A stretch of 64,000 nt of DNA from an uncultured Lachnospiraceae bacterium (GTDB lineage: Bacteria; Bacillota; Clostridia; Lachnospirales; Lachnospiraceae), in contig CANRFJ010000005.1 in assembly GCA_947629865.1 (NCBI GenBank), positions 62,001-126,000 of the forward strand, read 5' to 3'. This document shows, one piece after another, positions 16,463-27,108 of the stretch. The first letter of the stretch is position 1; every line of letters starts with the position of its first letter. Made by a program: the position numbers and the translations under genes. Under the pieces are notes generated by a model, which was given only the letters and a program-made list of their open reading frames with translations, was not told the origin of the DNA and made no database searches.

Positions 16463-19400
16463 CTATTTCTTAATCTTTACCTTCTTTATTTTACTCCACT
16501 TGCCGTAAAGTTTTTTACCGGATTTTTTCCGATATGCCCGCACGCGGACGTAATACTTCTTTCCTTTTTTCAGTTTGGAAATGGTCTTGGCGGATTTCCA
16601 CTTTCCGGCCCATTTGCTCTTTTTCTTTTTCGTAAATTTTTTGTTGAGCGCATACTGGATCTGGTATCCGGCCACGTTCGTCTTCCAACTCCAGCTCACG
16701 ACCATTTTTTTCTTTTTCTTGTTGTAGACAGATACACCGGTTACTCGGCCTGGTTTTTTGACCTTGGCCTTCTTCACTGTAGATGGCTCCGTTTTGGAAG
16801 GTTTAACTGTGGAAGGCTTAGTTGTGGAAGACGGCTTATTTAATTCTCCGCTGTCCTGCTTATATAAGATGCCATAACATACATTATCATCTTCCCAATA
16901 ATCCCCCTCGGATACTTCTGCTACCGTAGTCAAGTATGCCGCATTGGATGTGTTATATTTTATAAGGTTTTTCCCGATAGAAATTGTTTTTGTTATTTCC
17001 TGATTTGCAGCTAGCATAAAACTCGGTACAGTAGCTATTTCTTTTTCTTTCTCCGGACTACTATATACATGCAGTGTAGTATGAACTACTCGTCCACTAA
17101 TATTTTTCACTGCAACCTGAAGTAATACTTTGTCTTCCATCTCTGTTATGGAATTATCTACTTTTACATCTCCCTGCCCCACTGAAACAGAAACCTCATT
17201 TTGGGCCGTATTTTTTTGCGCCTCTGCATAAATTTGCACCTTTGCCGTGGCAGGGCTTTTTATATCTGACAAATCAATATATGTTTTATCTGAAAAAACT
17301 GCCCCCGGCTCAATAGAAACATCTAAATCCTTTTCCATTGTTACTCCATTTTCTGTGGTAAACACCAGATGCAAGTTGGTTATTTTATCCAGACTTGAAT
17401 TTGTCACATAATAATTTACAGCTGTTTTTCCTTCCTCGTCCTTATCTCTCTCGTCTACAGAAACGCCGTCTAAGGTAATTCCCTCATCGCTTTCTTTTTC
17501 AAGATATACGATTGAATTAAGTTGCGTACTGTAATTCTGCATATTAGCCATTATCCGCCACGTACCATCTTCTTCCATAAGCGGTGAAATCACTTGGAAC
17601 GCACTTTCGTCATTTTCGCATAACACAACGGGATCGGAATACCCTTCTTCGCCTTCTATACACCCTTTCACTATACCCTTATGTGATTCCGAATCATTGA
17701 TTATCCATGTCCAGCCCTTTTTCCCTCCATTTTCACAAAGTATGGCATTGCTTGGAATTTCCTGCGTGCCCGCTGTAATTTCTCTGGAGTTTCCTGTTTC
17801 CTCATCATATTCATAGGTAATCCCAGCACAATTATAATATAATTTATTATCCTGACACTGAAGATTTGCACACACATCTTCTGATTCCTCTGGTTCAAAT
17901 ATAATAGAACCATCACTGTTGTAAATACCTGTTATACCAGTGTCATCCTCGCCTAAATATACTATCTTGTCTTTTCCTTCCACCTGACAGAGAACATAAT
18001 CACATATGCCTTTTTGTGTCTCGCATATTTTTTCGGTATCAGACACTCCCCCTAATGTTTTTGCATATATACTGTTTTTGCCTGTCTGCTGCATTAAATC
18101 CCTGTCTGAATTCGTAACCCAGCTAACCACTGGTCCGTTTGTTCCTTCAAATATTCTCGGCTCGCCATCTGCTTCTGAATCTTCTGTTAATCTTGTCACA
18201 CCGGTAAATGAATCCGTAGCCGTATCAAATACTGCGCACCAAATCTCAGAAGCCTCTGACAAGTCAGACAAAACCTCTGTAATATCTTCCTCCACATTTC
18301 CCTGTATTTGTCGATTCATTTTCTGCCATGCCACAACGAGTTTACCGTTCACTACTTTCATATCAGCATACAAATCTGCATTGCCATCATCCTTTATTGC
18401 CTTAGGCTCACTCCACACACCATTTTCACAAACACTGTATTTTAAAATTGTCTGATTTAACTGTGAACGGCTGGCATCAAAATCTTGAAAAACCATAACC
18501 TGTTTCCCATCAATTTCGCAAAGAATCGGATTTGTTGTTGTCAACACCCCGCTCTGTAATGTTGTGGTGTTACCTGAAATTTCGTCCGCTGTCAATTTTT
18601 TTTGCAGTTTTTTCATATCTTTTGTCTTTGGCGAGTTCCAATCACTCGTTTTTTTGGCAAAAGATGTGTCAATGTACCTAACACGCCACGCATTTTTATT
18701 TTGATTTAATTCAAAATCTGGCACTTTCTTATTTTTTAACTTTATTTGTTTATTCCATAACGTCTTCTTATAATCCGCCATATCATATGACCAGTCAATC
18801 ACACAGGCCAAATATAAATGCAGGTAAGCAGCCGCCTCAAATTCTCCAGTTGTAGTTGTCTTTCCCTTTTCTCTTTTTACGCTTGTATTCAGACTGGCCT
18901 TTCCACCCACACCAACTGTTGCGCATTTATTAATTCCATATCCACCTTCCAGCGAAACTTCCGGTTTTAAGGAGAGACTGCCTGACGGATAAATAATTCC
19001 TTCACCATCAGATAATAAACCGAGTTTTCCCCCTAACTTTACAGAACCCGCCAATGAAATATACGTCGGCCCAATTGGAGTGGCAAACTGCCAGTCAGCG
19101 CTCCCACTCCATTTTAAATCTGGCGCAAGCATACCGCTTGACGAAATCAGCACACCATTTTTGTCATACTTATCCTCCATATAGCCCATCACAGATAATT
19201 TGGGCAATGCTTTAAATTTACTTACATCAAACGTTGATACCTTCTTCCCTTTATATTTTGTAAGCAATGAATCATAATGGGCAAATTTATTTGCATCATC
19301 ACATTTCTTTTTATAACTATCCCATGTGGTATCACTATCAAATATATCTGTTCTCCCTATTCCAATGGCATATTTTATCTTATATGAACCATCGGTTGAA

Positions 19401-20434
19401 TCTGTTGTTTTCGAATAAGTAATTGGGAAAATCGGATTTTTCATTTCCCATGTAGACGGAAAAAACGACTTAGCTTTTCCATCTATCGATCCGCCCGTTT
19501 CTGCTAAAACACTTAGCCCTTCCCCTGTCTGAACATTGTCACCTGAAGAAATTTCCTTTGCCTTTGGCTCTTTTACATACAAATATTCTGAATTCTTTTT
19601 TACTCGAATAACAGGTCTAACTCCATGTGCATAATTCCCGCCAGCTTGTCCATCCCAGACGCTACTCTGAACATGAATTCCCCCATTTTTGTATATATAC
19701 TGGCCCACATATGAATTATAATAATACCAATACGGATCACCTCTCAAATACCATGTGCCTGCAGATTCTTCATCGCTTAAATATTGTGTGTTATACGCAA
19801 CTCTTGTGTCAGATGCATCAGAAGAAGCAGAAAAACCATATTTTTCTGAAGTAACATCATCCTCATCTAACAACCATACATAGTCCTTTGATTCAATTGT
19901 TTCATGCGTATATATTGGATTATTGCAAAGACAATCATTATCCAATGTTTCTTCAATAAGATCGTTTTTTTCTTCATTTGTAAACGCTTCATTGTAAAAT
20001 GTATCGTTACACCATTTTCTTATTCCAGAATCGGGCCATCCTGTAGAACTTGAATAAGTTTTTGAATCTAAAATTTTATCAGAAAGCAATAAATAGGAAT
20101 CCCCATCGTCTGATAAAACTTTCCATTTTATTGGCGCAGACTTATAATATCTAAACCCATCATATTCAATAATATTAGATTTACGTTTAACCGTAATTCC
20201 GTTTATGACTGCCGTGTTATTTTTGTCAAACTTCCCTATATCCCAAATAGTTTTAATTTCGTCTTGATTAGTAACTTCTTTTTGGCAGTAATTTCCAAAA
20301 TATACATATTGATTTGATTCTGCTGCTTTAGATGTTGATTTCTCAACCTGTAACCCTGCCAAAAGTGACAGCGCCATTGAACAACACAGCACAACAGATA
20401 AAAACTTCCTTGATAATGCTATTCCTGTTTTCAT
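16463..20434 (-). CDS. Large secreted protein with DUF6273-like domain and Fn3-like C-terminus
   Basis: A 1323-residue exported protein. Signal peptide 1-about 37. A DUF6273-like domain (about 42-285) opens with YVYFGNY, has PIKWKVLS and LLLSDKILD, and ends in GVRPVIRVK; this fold is common in secreted proteins of gut Firmicutes and has no assigned function. The central part (about 300-1000) is beta-rich with propeller-like strands such as LKYSVCENGVWSEP. A CARDB-like segment (about 1000-1190) follows. A Thr/Pro/Ser linker then leads to the last 90 residues, an Fn3-like domain ending in a cationic tail with YYVRVRAYRKKSG and KWSKIKKVKIKK. The whole plan resembles the lipoprotein gene at 22995-27053. 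Nearest genes are unrelated, and the role is unknown. Confidence 0.8.
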   Translation of the reverse strand: MKTGIALSRKFLSVVLCCSMALSLLAGLQVEKSTSKAAESNQYVYFGNYCQKEVTNQDEIKTIWDIGKFDKNNTAVINGITVKRKSNIIEYDGFRYYKSAPIKWKVLSDDGDSYLLLSDKILDSKTYSSSTGWPDSGIRKWCNDTFYNEAFTNEEKNDLIEETLDNDCLCNNPIYTHETIESKDYVWLLDEDDVTSEKYGFSASSDASDTRVAYNTQYLSDEESAGTWYLRGDPYWYYYNSYVGQYIYKNGGIHVQSSVWDGQAGGNYAHGVRPVIRVKKNSEYLYVKEPKAKEISSGDNVQTGEGLSVLAETGGSIDGKAKSFFPSTWEMKNPIFPITYSKTTDSTDGSYKIKYAIGIGRTDIFDSDTTWDSYKKKCDDANKFAHYDSLLTKYKGKKVSTFDVSKFKALPKLSVMGYMEDKYDKNGVLISSSGMLAPDLKWSGSADWQFATPIGPTYISLAGSVKLGGKLGLLSDGEGIIYPSGSLSLKPEVSLEGGYGINKCATVGVGGKASLNTSVKREKGKTTTTGEFEAAAYLHLYLACVIDWSYDMADYKKTLWNKQIKLKNKKVPDFELNQNKNAWRVRYIDTSFAKKTSDWNSPKTKDMKKLQKKLTADEISGNTTTLQSGVLTTTNPILCEIDGKQVMVFQDFDASRSQLNQTILKYSVCENGVWSEPKAIKDDGNADLYADMKVVNGKLVVAWQKMNRQIQGNVEEDITEVLSDLSEASEIWCAVFDTATDSFTGVTRLTEDSEADGEPRIFEGTNGPVVSWVTNSDRDLMQQTGKNSIYAKTLGGVSDTEKICETQKGICDYVLCQVEGKDKIVYLGEDDTGITGIYNSDGSIIFEPEESEDVCANLQCQDNKLYYNCAGITYEYDEETGNSREITAGTQEIPSNAILCENGGKKGWTWIINDSESHKGIVKGCIEGEEGYSDPVVLCENDESAFQVISPLMEEDGTWRIMANMQNYSTQLNSIVYLEKESDEGITLDGVSVDERDKDEEGKTAVNYYVTNSSLDKITNLHLVFTTENGVTMEKDLDVSIEPGAVFSDKTYIDLSDIKSPATAKVQIYAEAQKNTAQNEVSVSVGQGDVKVDNSITEMEDKVLLQVAVKNISGRVVHTTLHVYSSPEKEKEIATVPSFMLAANQEITKTISIGKNLIKYNTSNAAYLTTVAEVSEGDYWEDDNVCYGILYKQDSGELNKPSSTTKPSTVKPSKTEPSTVKKAKVKKPGRVTGVSVYNKKKKKMVVSWSWKTNVAGYQIQYALNKKFTKKKKSKWAGKWKSAKTISKLKKGKKYYVRVRAYRKKSGKKLYGKWSKIKKVKIKK
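16466..16762 (-). repeat. Long direct repeat, copy A (Fn3-like module DNA)
   Basis: About 297 bases coding the Fn3-like cationic module. By eye it is roughly nine-tenths identical to 32884-33181 in the same orientation, including long runs without a change. The level is much higher than between the other modules of this family in the window, so a recent duplication or gene conversion is likely. Confidence 0.75.
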
Positions 20435-20537
20435 GCCTGTATCCTCCTTTACAATAAAACTTAGTTTCGGTTCTCTCTGTCGCTTACTTTAATTTTGCCT
20501 TCTGTTAGTAACAGTTATCTTTAATATAGATAAATGC

Positions 20538-21260
20538 TTAGGCTGATCGCTTACAGATTACAAGGTGTTTTATTTTATGTCCGCTCAATACAATCTCAAG
20601 TTTGTTTTTATTTATATTGGCATTTCTGATTGCCCTTGTTTTATTTCTTTTGTTTTTTATTTTTACTACCTCTCCCCCATCATCTGTATATTTATAAATT
20701 TTTGTACTTGATGTTATATTGAAGGTTCTTTTTTTAGCGCCTTTGTACTTGATAACACCGTTTGTGTCATAACAAATAAGGGGGCCGCTTGTCACTAACC
20801 GTTTTGTATTGATAGAATATTTTTCTAACGCTTCATGCCATATACATCCAACAGGTATATCAGATGAATTGATATATCTTTCGGGCGGATAATACCAAAT
20901 TACAACTTCTTTTAACTCATTGTTGCTTACCAGAATTTCAAGTTTATTTTTATCCATATTTGCGCTTCTAATTGCTACTAGTTTATCTTTCTTCTTTTTT
21001 AATAACTTCTGCGCGCTATATTGATAAAACTTTGTCTTTGATGTTATCCGCCAATTCCTTTTTTTAGCCTTTTTTTCCTTACCTCCACTTTTGGTAAGAT
21101 AGGTCAGAGAACCTCTTGTCACTAATTGTCTTGTATTAATGGTATAATCACCTAATACCGTGTAGCATATTTCTTTAGCTGATGCTGGTTTAACATTCTG
21201 AAATGATACGCTGCACACTAACATTACCATCATTAAAATAATGCTTAATATCTTTTTCAT
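20538..21260 (-). CDS. Secreted protein with two internal repeats, unknown function
   Basis: A 240-residue exported protein; signal peptide 1-about 26 (MKKILSIILMMVMLVCSVSF then a site near PASA). The mature part is two copies of a unit of about 90-100 residues. Both open with INTRQLVTRG or INTKRLVTSG, continue with KKRNWRITSKTKFYQY or KKRTFNITSSTKIYKY, and end with NKLEILVSN or NKLEIVLSG. The repeats look like beta-rich units, each with an isoleucine-alanine-arginine turn (AIRSANMDK, AIRNANINK). I do not recognise the family. Start at 21260 after GGGAGA; a Met at 21293 has no ribosome site. Confidence 0.7.
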   Translation of the reverse strand: MKKILSIILMMVMLVCSVSFQNVKPASAKEICYTVLGDYTINTRQLVTRGSLTYLTKSGGKEKKAKKRNWRITSKTKFYQYSAQKLLKKKKDKLVAIRSANMDKNKLEILVSNNELKEVVIWYYPPERYINSSDIPVGCIWHEALEKYSINTKRLVTSGPLICYDTNGVIKYKGAKKRTFNITSSTKIYKYTDDGGEVVKIKNKRNKTRAIRNANINKNKLEIVLSGHKIKHLVICKRSA

Positions 21261-21308
21261 ATGAATCTCCCTTTTTGGTACTAATTTTTTCACATAAATA
21301 TATATGAA

Positions 21309-22922
21309 TTATTTCTTAATCTTTACCTTCTTCACCTTACTCCACTTGCCGTAGAGTTTTTTGCCGGATTTTTTCCGATATGCCCGCACGCGGACGTAAT
21401 AGGTCTTTTTCTTTGTTACATTAAAGTACCACATACGTTTACTCGACGTCGTATTGTTTAATTTCTCTTTGGTAAAAGCGCGGTTTTTGGCAATCTGAGT
21501 CTGATATCTGCAATTTTTTCCTGCCGATTTCCACGTTACCTTGATTATCCTTCCCTTTATATTCTTTGCCTTGACCTTCTTTACTTTCCCCGGCTTTTTT
21601 ACAGTGGCGGAAACCTTCTCGGATTTTACAACTCCCCCATCTTCATCTGCATCCCACTCCGGCTCCTCCTCGTCAGGTTCTTCTGCCGCTATCACTGCCG
21701 GGCGTACTGTTGGCTGTATGGTCGGTTGTGCTGTCGGCTGCACAGTTGGTTTCGTCGTCGGCTGCACTACCGACTGCACTTTTACTGCGCTTAGGCCATA
21801 GCAAGCTGAATTTCCCGCCTTATCAAAGGCATAAATATGTGTAATATACTCGCCAAGTTCATAATTGTGGTCGCTGATATTCACGCGATATGTGTAATAA
21901 CCGTCTGTTCCCAGAGTTCCCGAAGCGGCGCGGTTACTGCCCCAATCTTTCTGAATGTCGTCCTGTCCGTTTGCCACTGTCCATGTTGGGAACTGCACTC
22001 TGTCCACACCGATATTATCACTTGCTTTACACCGGACGGTATATCCTGTTTCGCTTACTTCCACAACGCTTGCATCACTTATAACAGGTTTCACGTTTTC
22101 TGTAGTCGTAAAACTCCGCATGACATCACGGTATTCTTTCCCATTTACAACCCCATACAGAACAAACTTGTATGTCGTTCCCGGCTGAAGCGTATACTTC
22201 ATATCGTTATTGATATTACAGTTATAATTTACATAAGAAGTGCTCAAACCACACTGCTCTGAATAGGATTTTAACAAGGCGCCGTTGCTGTCATATAGAT
22301 AACATCCTACAGATGAAACAACCGCCCTCCCCGGATTCATGATCTTTGTATACATCTCCGCATTGGTGTCCCAGACAGCGTTCTGGCTGAAGTCTGCAAA
22401 AGAGACCGAGGCCGCCGGCTGCGGTGCAGAAGTATAGGCCGGCCGAATCGCACAGGCCAACACTGAGAGACTAAACCAATTTTCTGTGCAATAGGGTTGA
22501 TTACTATAATTCTGATTTACTGCATTAAAGCCTACGCTGTCTGCAGATGTAATAATCCCCACATGTCCATATATACCGGTACCGCCATAATTCACTTTCC
22601 ATACTCCAATGTCTCCGGCCTTGTAACCTCCATACACCCTTGTCCATCCCGGTGGCAGATCATTTGTAATATAGGCATTTGCATTACCCTTGGCATAACT
22701 CGCCACGCCAAAATAACTATAATAATACTTAATTAAATCGACGCATTGATTTCCATATTCTCCATCATAATCCAGTCCTTTGCTAATCTGCGCCCTTGCC
22801 CATGCCACGGCATCGTTCTGCGTCACCGCCTCAGCCACAGATACATTGTCCACTACTGTGGAAAACAAAACAGCAAGCATCAAAATAATACATAAACTTC
22901 GTTTTTTTGTTTTAATCAGCAT
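21309..22922 (-). CDS. CHAP-domain wall amidase with Fn3-like cationic C-terminus
   Basis: A 537-residue secreted enzyme predicted to cut peptidoglycan. Signal peptide 1-about 33. The CHAP domain (about 35-165) has the Cys in YGNQCVDLIKYYYSYFG and the His in YGHVGIITSAD, with KAGDIGVW between them. Next (about 175-275) is a beta-sandwich, FADFSQNAVWDTNAEMY, then a GBS_Bsp-like repeat (about 278-385) with VSETGYTVRCKASDNIGV. A linker of PT repeats (about 390-420) and an acidic stretch EEPDEEEPEWDADEDG follow. The last 90 residues form the Fn3-like module with YYVRVRAYRKKSG and KWSKVKKVKIKK. GAGGAGGG precedes the ATG at 22922. Confidence 0.87.
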   Translation of the reverse strand: MLIKTKKRSLCIILMLAVLFSTVVDNVSVAEAVTQNDAVAWARAQISKGLDYDGEYGNQCVDLIKYYYSYFGVASYAKGNANAYITNDLPPGWTRVYGGYKAGDIGVWKVNYGGTGIYGHVGIITSADSVGFNAVNQNYSNQPYCTENWFSLSVLACAIRPAYTSAPQPAASVSFADFSQNAVWDTNAEMYTKIMNPGRAVVSSVGCYLYDSNGALLKSYSEQCGLSTSYVNYNCNINNDMKYTLQPGTTYKFVLYGVVNGKEYRDVMRSFTTTENVKPVISDASVVEVSETGYTVRCKASDNIGVDRVQFPTWTVANGQDDIQKDWGSNRAASGTLGTDGYYTYRVNISDHNYELGEYITHIYAFDKAGNSACYGLSAVKVQSVVQPTTKPTVQPTAQPTIQPTVRPAVIAAEEPDEEEPEWDADEDGGVVKSEKVSATVKKPGKVKKVKAKNIKGRIIKVTWKSAGKNCRYQTQIAKNRAFTKEKLNNTTSSKRMWYFNVTKKKTYYVRVRAYRKKSGKKLYGKWSKVKKVKIKK

Positions 22923-22994
22923 GTGTGGTCCCTCCTCGCACATTAACTCAACATTACTGTTTGCATAAACCTAAATACTTCAAACAGATATTTA

Positions 22995-25900
22995 TCACTT
23001 CTTGATCTTCACCCGTTTGACCTTACTCCACTTGCCATAGATTTTTTTACCGGATTTTTTCCGATATGCCCGCACGCGGATGTAATATGTTTTACCCTTC
23101 TTCAATTTCTTAATACTAATTTTTGTCTTTTTACAATACCTTATTTTTGTCTTTTTTTTGTTGAATTTCCTGCTCCGTGAGTATTGTAATTTATATCCTT
23201 TAGCTCCTTTTATCTTTGACCATGTGATACTCACTTTACCTTTCTTTTTACTATTTACTGATTTTATTTTTACTTTTCCGATCTTTTTCTTTGTTGTCTT
23301 TTTAACTGTTTTATTCTTCGAGTTTTTACTCCATTTTGCATACAATGTTGTATCCCCCGCAGAACCCGTAGCAATCCGTACACACTGTGTATCTGCGTCA
23401 AAGCCAGGTGTTGTATACCACCCCACAAATGTATACCCATTCCGACTCGGATTTTTTAAATCTATTTGCTGGGTTGTCAGATAACTGCTTGGGTTGGACG
23501 TATGATTTTTTCCTCCGTTAAGCACATATTTGATATTGTATTTCCCATAATTTAAAGTTGCATATTCATAACTGAAATTGTTGTATGTATAAATTTCATT
23601 TTCAGTTTCTCCCGCTTTAATGAGCATAGCAACTTTCCCTTTACTGTCTGCCCATTTGCTATTTATATTTATCTTGTATAATTTCGTGCTTCCAACCGCT
23701 ATATTGCCTGTATTCTCCGAGCAAAACTCCTTGTTAACGCTATTTGCATCAAGAACCTTTAACGTTGTTGAACCTTCAACTGTTCCATTATTCTTTACCT
23801 CAACTATCAAATAAGAATATGCGCCCGCATTACACAGTGTACTTTTTACAATAAAATCACTATAACCGGTTTTAATCTTATATGTATTATCATCCATAGT
23901 GCGTTCTTCATATACTGTTTTTTCTTCTGATTCCTCTGGATTTTCAATACTGCCCTCCAGTTTCCATTCAGAAAAAGAAACTTGTTCTGTTGTTGTTACG
24001 GAAATTTCCATATCTACGCTCTCACCTGGCTTAATTTCCTGTGAGTAATCCGCATTTTGAATTGGTAAAACAGTTCCCTTACCATCTTTTATAACAAATT
24101 TTTCACCAGGTATCGTAAGATTACCTGTATTTTTTACAACAATATGAACTGGCATGGTTCCATAATCAAATGTGTTTTCATAATCAATATAAGCCTCATC
24201 CAGTGTCAGGTCATAATATCTGCCAATTTGATATGAAACCAGATTCGTATGTCTTTTTGAACCATTCTCAAAAATGTCTTCCATGCCCATTACTAGTTCA
24301 TTCCCACCCGAAGTACAAATCGCTGTCTCCCTAAGCCAGTTCCCTTCTTGCGTAATCTGGACTGGTTCTGACAATGCGCCATCTTTCAAGCTATAGCATC
24401 CGAATAACTCCGAATCATTTTCTGACTGTACTTCAAAATAAACCGCATTATCTGTAATTGAATATTTATCATCATAACTTGCTGTATTCTCCAAAACAGG
24501 TTCCCATTTTCCGTTTGAATATGAATACAGCCCCTTGCTGTCAGAAACCAAAAAGCTTTCTTCTGTATTACCGGGAATTTTCTTAAACTGTAACTGTTTT
24601 ATTACGCCCGTTCTTATCTTTTCAGCCTTACCTTCTTTATAAAGATAGGTGTTTAAGTCTTCTCCCGTACTTATATCCCCATCCTCATCAACTGTATAGA
24701 CACAAGCTAGTACGCCATTGTATTTGCCAATTTCCAAGTTTGATATATTCTTTACATTATTTTTTATAGCATTAACAGATGTCCATGCTCCATCTACATA
24801 AGACGTGGCGTAAATATCATTATCAGTTGCTGCGTCTGTTCCAAATACATCTCCTTTTTTATTATTTGCCCAATACACATATAATGTTCCATTATACATA
24901 TAAAGACTTGCATTATAATCGTATGAATTTGATGTTTTTATGGTTCCGAGGTCGGTAAATGTGTTTGTTGAAAAATCATATCTTTTAACTCTCAAATCTA
25001 CACTTTTCCAAAATGAGCGCATCAAATCCAATTTTTCTTCTTTTGTCTTTTCCTCAAATTTGTCAAAACGCGTAAAATCATACTTTGATTCTTGATAGAC
25101 AATATAAACACTGTCTCCTGAACGATACATAACCGGATTCATCTGGTTACATATCTCACTATCTAATGCGTTACTATCCGACCACGCTCCATCCTTATAA
25201 ACAGAATAGCACAATTTACTGTAAGTATAATCGGCCTTTCCTAGTTTTTGTTGTGCACAAAACATTGCCAGGGCTCCGCTACCATTTGCTTCCATTATTG
25301 GTCTTGCACCTTCATTTATATCTGCGCACAAAATGGAATGTTTTAAATCACTTTCGACATTTGTAACATTTTTCGCCGATATATTATCCGCTTTTTTTAT
25401 TGGAGAGTAGTTTGACATATCATATAAACTACGCCACAGATTTTTACCCACGTTATTTTTTGACAATATATTCTTTTTGGAAGCCTTTTTATATTTATCT
25501 TTATCTAAGCGCTTCCACAAATTAATAGTACCACTCCAAAAATCCATTTTGGGATCAAAAACTCCAATTTTTGCGTACACTCCCAGTGAACTTATCAAAT
25601 CAACATAATCAAATCCTTTTTTTTCTTTAAAACTTGCAATAACCAATTTTGTCTCCAGCGCTGCAGAACCATAAATACCTGCGGATAAATTCTCAAATCC
25701 AGGACCTGCACTTACTTCTAGCCCAGGCTTTATCACCAATGCAATTTCTGCATCTTCAAATTCGTTTTTCTGAAAATTGTAGCAAACAGTTCCGGCAAAA
25801 TCAGCAGTTACTTCTCCCTTTACGTTGACCGTTACCGGAACAATCCATACTACAAACTGCCAGCCAAACTCCGCACTTCCTTCCAGAGTAAAACAAAGGT

Positions 25901-27053
25901 ATCCTGTCCCCTTTGAAATCACTCCCGCACTATCATATCCTGCTTCTACATATCCCGTCGCAGAAAAATCAACTCCTTTGTCAAATTTACTTATACTCAT
26001 GAGCCCCTCTTTTTTCTGATGTCTTTTTATGCTTTTCATAATACTTTTATAATCAGAAGCATACTGTTTGGCATGACGGATTGAATCCAAACATTTTTTA
26101 TATTCATCCATCTTTTCTTTGTCATTCATTGTTTCTTCTTTTATATTGAATCCCATGCGGGCATACGATTCGCCATCGTCATTAATACCTGTTTTATATG
26201 TAATAGGTAGTTCGGGCACATCCAGTTTCATCTTATTCCCACCAAAAATAGGCACCTTGTCTGATACTTCAAATTCAATCCCTTCTCCCAATGAAAGAGA
26301 AGTGGCCGTATTTGCATTCGGATCTTCACCCACCTCAAGATACAACGAGGTTGATGTATGATGATTCTTTTTATCCCATACCATCACATATATACCAACA
26401 CCTGTATTGAAATCTTTTTGATTCAGTCTCTCAAATTTGCCATCCTTGGATGTCGCGATTAGCTTATCCGACTTACCTGTTTCTTGGTGCAATTCATACC
26501 TTGAAACATTCTCTTTGTTTTCTGTAACACTTGTTTCAATCGAAAAATTTGAATATGCATCGTTTTTATATATCATTTTACATTCTTTTAATATGTCTAC
26601 CTTTAGGCTTACACCTTTATTATTAGAATAAATGGCTTCTTTTAACCTGTGTTTTGACAATTCATAAGATCTTATTACAACCTGCACGCAGGAATTTTCA
26701 TCTCTAATTTCATGATTTGGAATTTCCTTGGCGTAATATCCCTTACATGTTACAACCAATTTAACTTTGGATTTTGCGGGCCTGTTAAAAGTTGCGTGCC
26801 CTGTATTACCAGTCGTTTTCTTAACGCCGTCCAAAGTAACAGTCGCACCCGATATTGCTTCTCCCTTTTCATTTACAACCAATATAGCATATTGGCTTGT
26901 TTTTTTACTTGTATTGCCAGTACCTCCCAATCTACTGCCTTCAATCGTTGCACTACCATTTCCGGTTCTGTCTCCATCGCTACAGGCAGTCAGAAACATG
27001 GAAACAATTAAAAGCATAGCCATTCCTGTTTTTAAGTATTTTCTTTTTTTCAT
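22995..27053 (-). CDS. Very large lipoprotein with InlB-type repeat and Fn3-like cationic C-terminus
   Basis: A 1352-residue lipoprotein: MLLIVSMFLTACSDGD gives a lipobox LTAC, so the N-terminus is likely anchored in the outer leaflet. A carboxypeptidase-regulatory-like domain (about 55-125; NEKGEAISGATVTLDG) is followed by a long unknown region. A beta-propeller-like segment (about 560-940) contains LCYSVYKDGAWSDSN, and CARDB-like segments (about 945-1175) contain IVVKNTGNLTIPGEKF. An InlB-type Flg_new repeat (about 1190-1255) contains GYTFVGWYTTPGFD and LYAKWSK. The last 90 residues are the Fn3-like module. The gene is visibly more AT-rich than the flanking operons. Its architecture matches the 1323-residue protein encoded downstream at 16463-20434. 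Confidence 0.8.
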   Translation of the reverse strand: MKKRKYLKTGMAMLLIVSMFLTACSDGDRTGNGSATIEGSRLGGTGNTSKKTSQYAILVVNEKGEAISGATVTLDGVKKTTGNTGHATFNRPAKSKVKLVVTCKGYYAKEIPNHEIRDENSCVQVVIRSYELSKHRLKEAIYSNNKGVSLKVDILKECKMIYKNDAYSNFSIETSVTENKENVSRYELHQETGKSDKLIATSKDGKFERLNQKDFNTGVGIYVMVWDKKNHHTSTSLYLEVGEDPNANTATSLSLGEGIEFEVSDKVPIFGGNKMKLDVPELPITYKTGINDDGESYARMGFNIKEETMNDKEKMDEYKKCLDSIRHAKQYASDYKSIMKSIKRHQKKEGLMSISKFDKGVDFSATGYVEAGYDSAGVISKGTGYLCFTLEGSAEFGWQFVVWIVPVTVNVKGEVTADFAGTVCYNFQKNEFEDAEIALVIKPGLEVSAGPGFENLSAGIYGSAALETKLVIASFKEKKGFDYVDLISSLGVYAKIGVFDPKMDFWSGTINLWKRLDKDKYKKASKKNILSKNNVGKNLWRSLYDMSNYSPIKKADNISAKNVTNVESDLKHSILCADINEGARPIMEANGSGALAMFCAQQKLGKADYTYSKLCYSVYKDGAWSDSNALDSEICNQMNPVMYRSGDSVYIVYQESKYDFTRFDKFEEKTKEEKLDLMRSFWKSVDLRVKRYDFSTNTFTDLGTIKTSNSYDYNASLYMYNGTLYVYWANNKKGDVFGTDAATDNDIYATSYVDGAWTSVNAIKNNVKNISNLEIGKYNGVLACVYTVDEDGDISTGEDLNTYLYKEGKAEKIRTGVIKQLQFKKIPGNTEESFLVSDSKGLYSYSNGKWEPVLENTASYDDKYSITDNAVYFEVQSENDSELFGCYSLKDGALSEPVQITQEGNWLRETAICTSGGNELVMGMEDIFENGSKRHTNLVSYQIGRYYDLTLDEAYIDYENTFDYGTMPVHIVVKNTGNLTIPGEKFVIKDGKGTVLPIQNADYSQEIKPGESVDMEISVTTTEQVSFSEWKLEGSIENPEESEEKTVYEERTMDDNTYKIKTGYSDFIVKSTLCNAGAYSYLIVEVKNNGTVEGSTTLKVLDANSVNKEFCSENTGNIAVGSTKLYKININSKWADSKGKVAMLIKAGETENEIYTYNNFSYEYATLNYGKYNIKYVLNGGKNHTSNPSSYLTTQQIDLKNPSRNGYTFVGWYTTPGFDADTQCVRIATGSAGDTTLYAKWSKNSKNKTVKKTTKKKIGKVKIKSVNSKKKGKVSITWSKIKGAKGYKLQYSRSRKFNKKKTKIRYCKKTKISIKKLKKGKTYYIRVRAYRKKSGKKIYGKWSKVKRVKIKK

Positions 27054-27108
27054 TTTCGTTCCTCCTCCACTTATGCTCTTTAACAATTTTTTAATTGTCT
27101 GCTATTTT

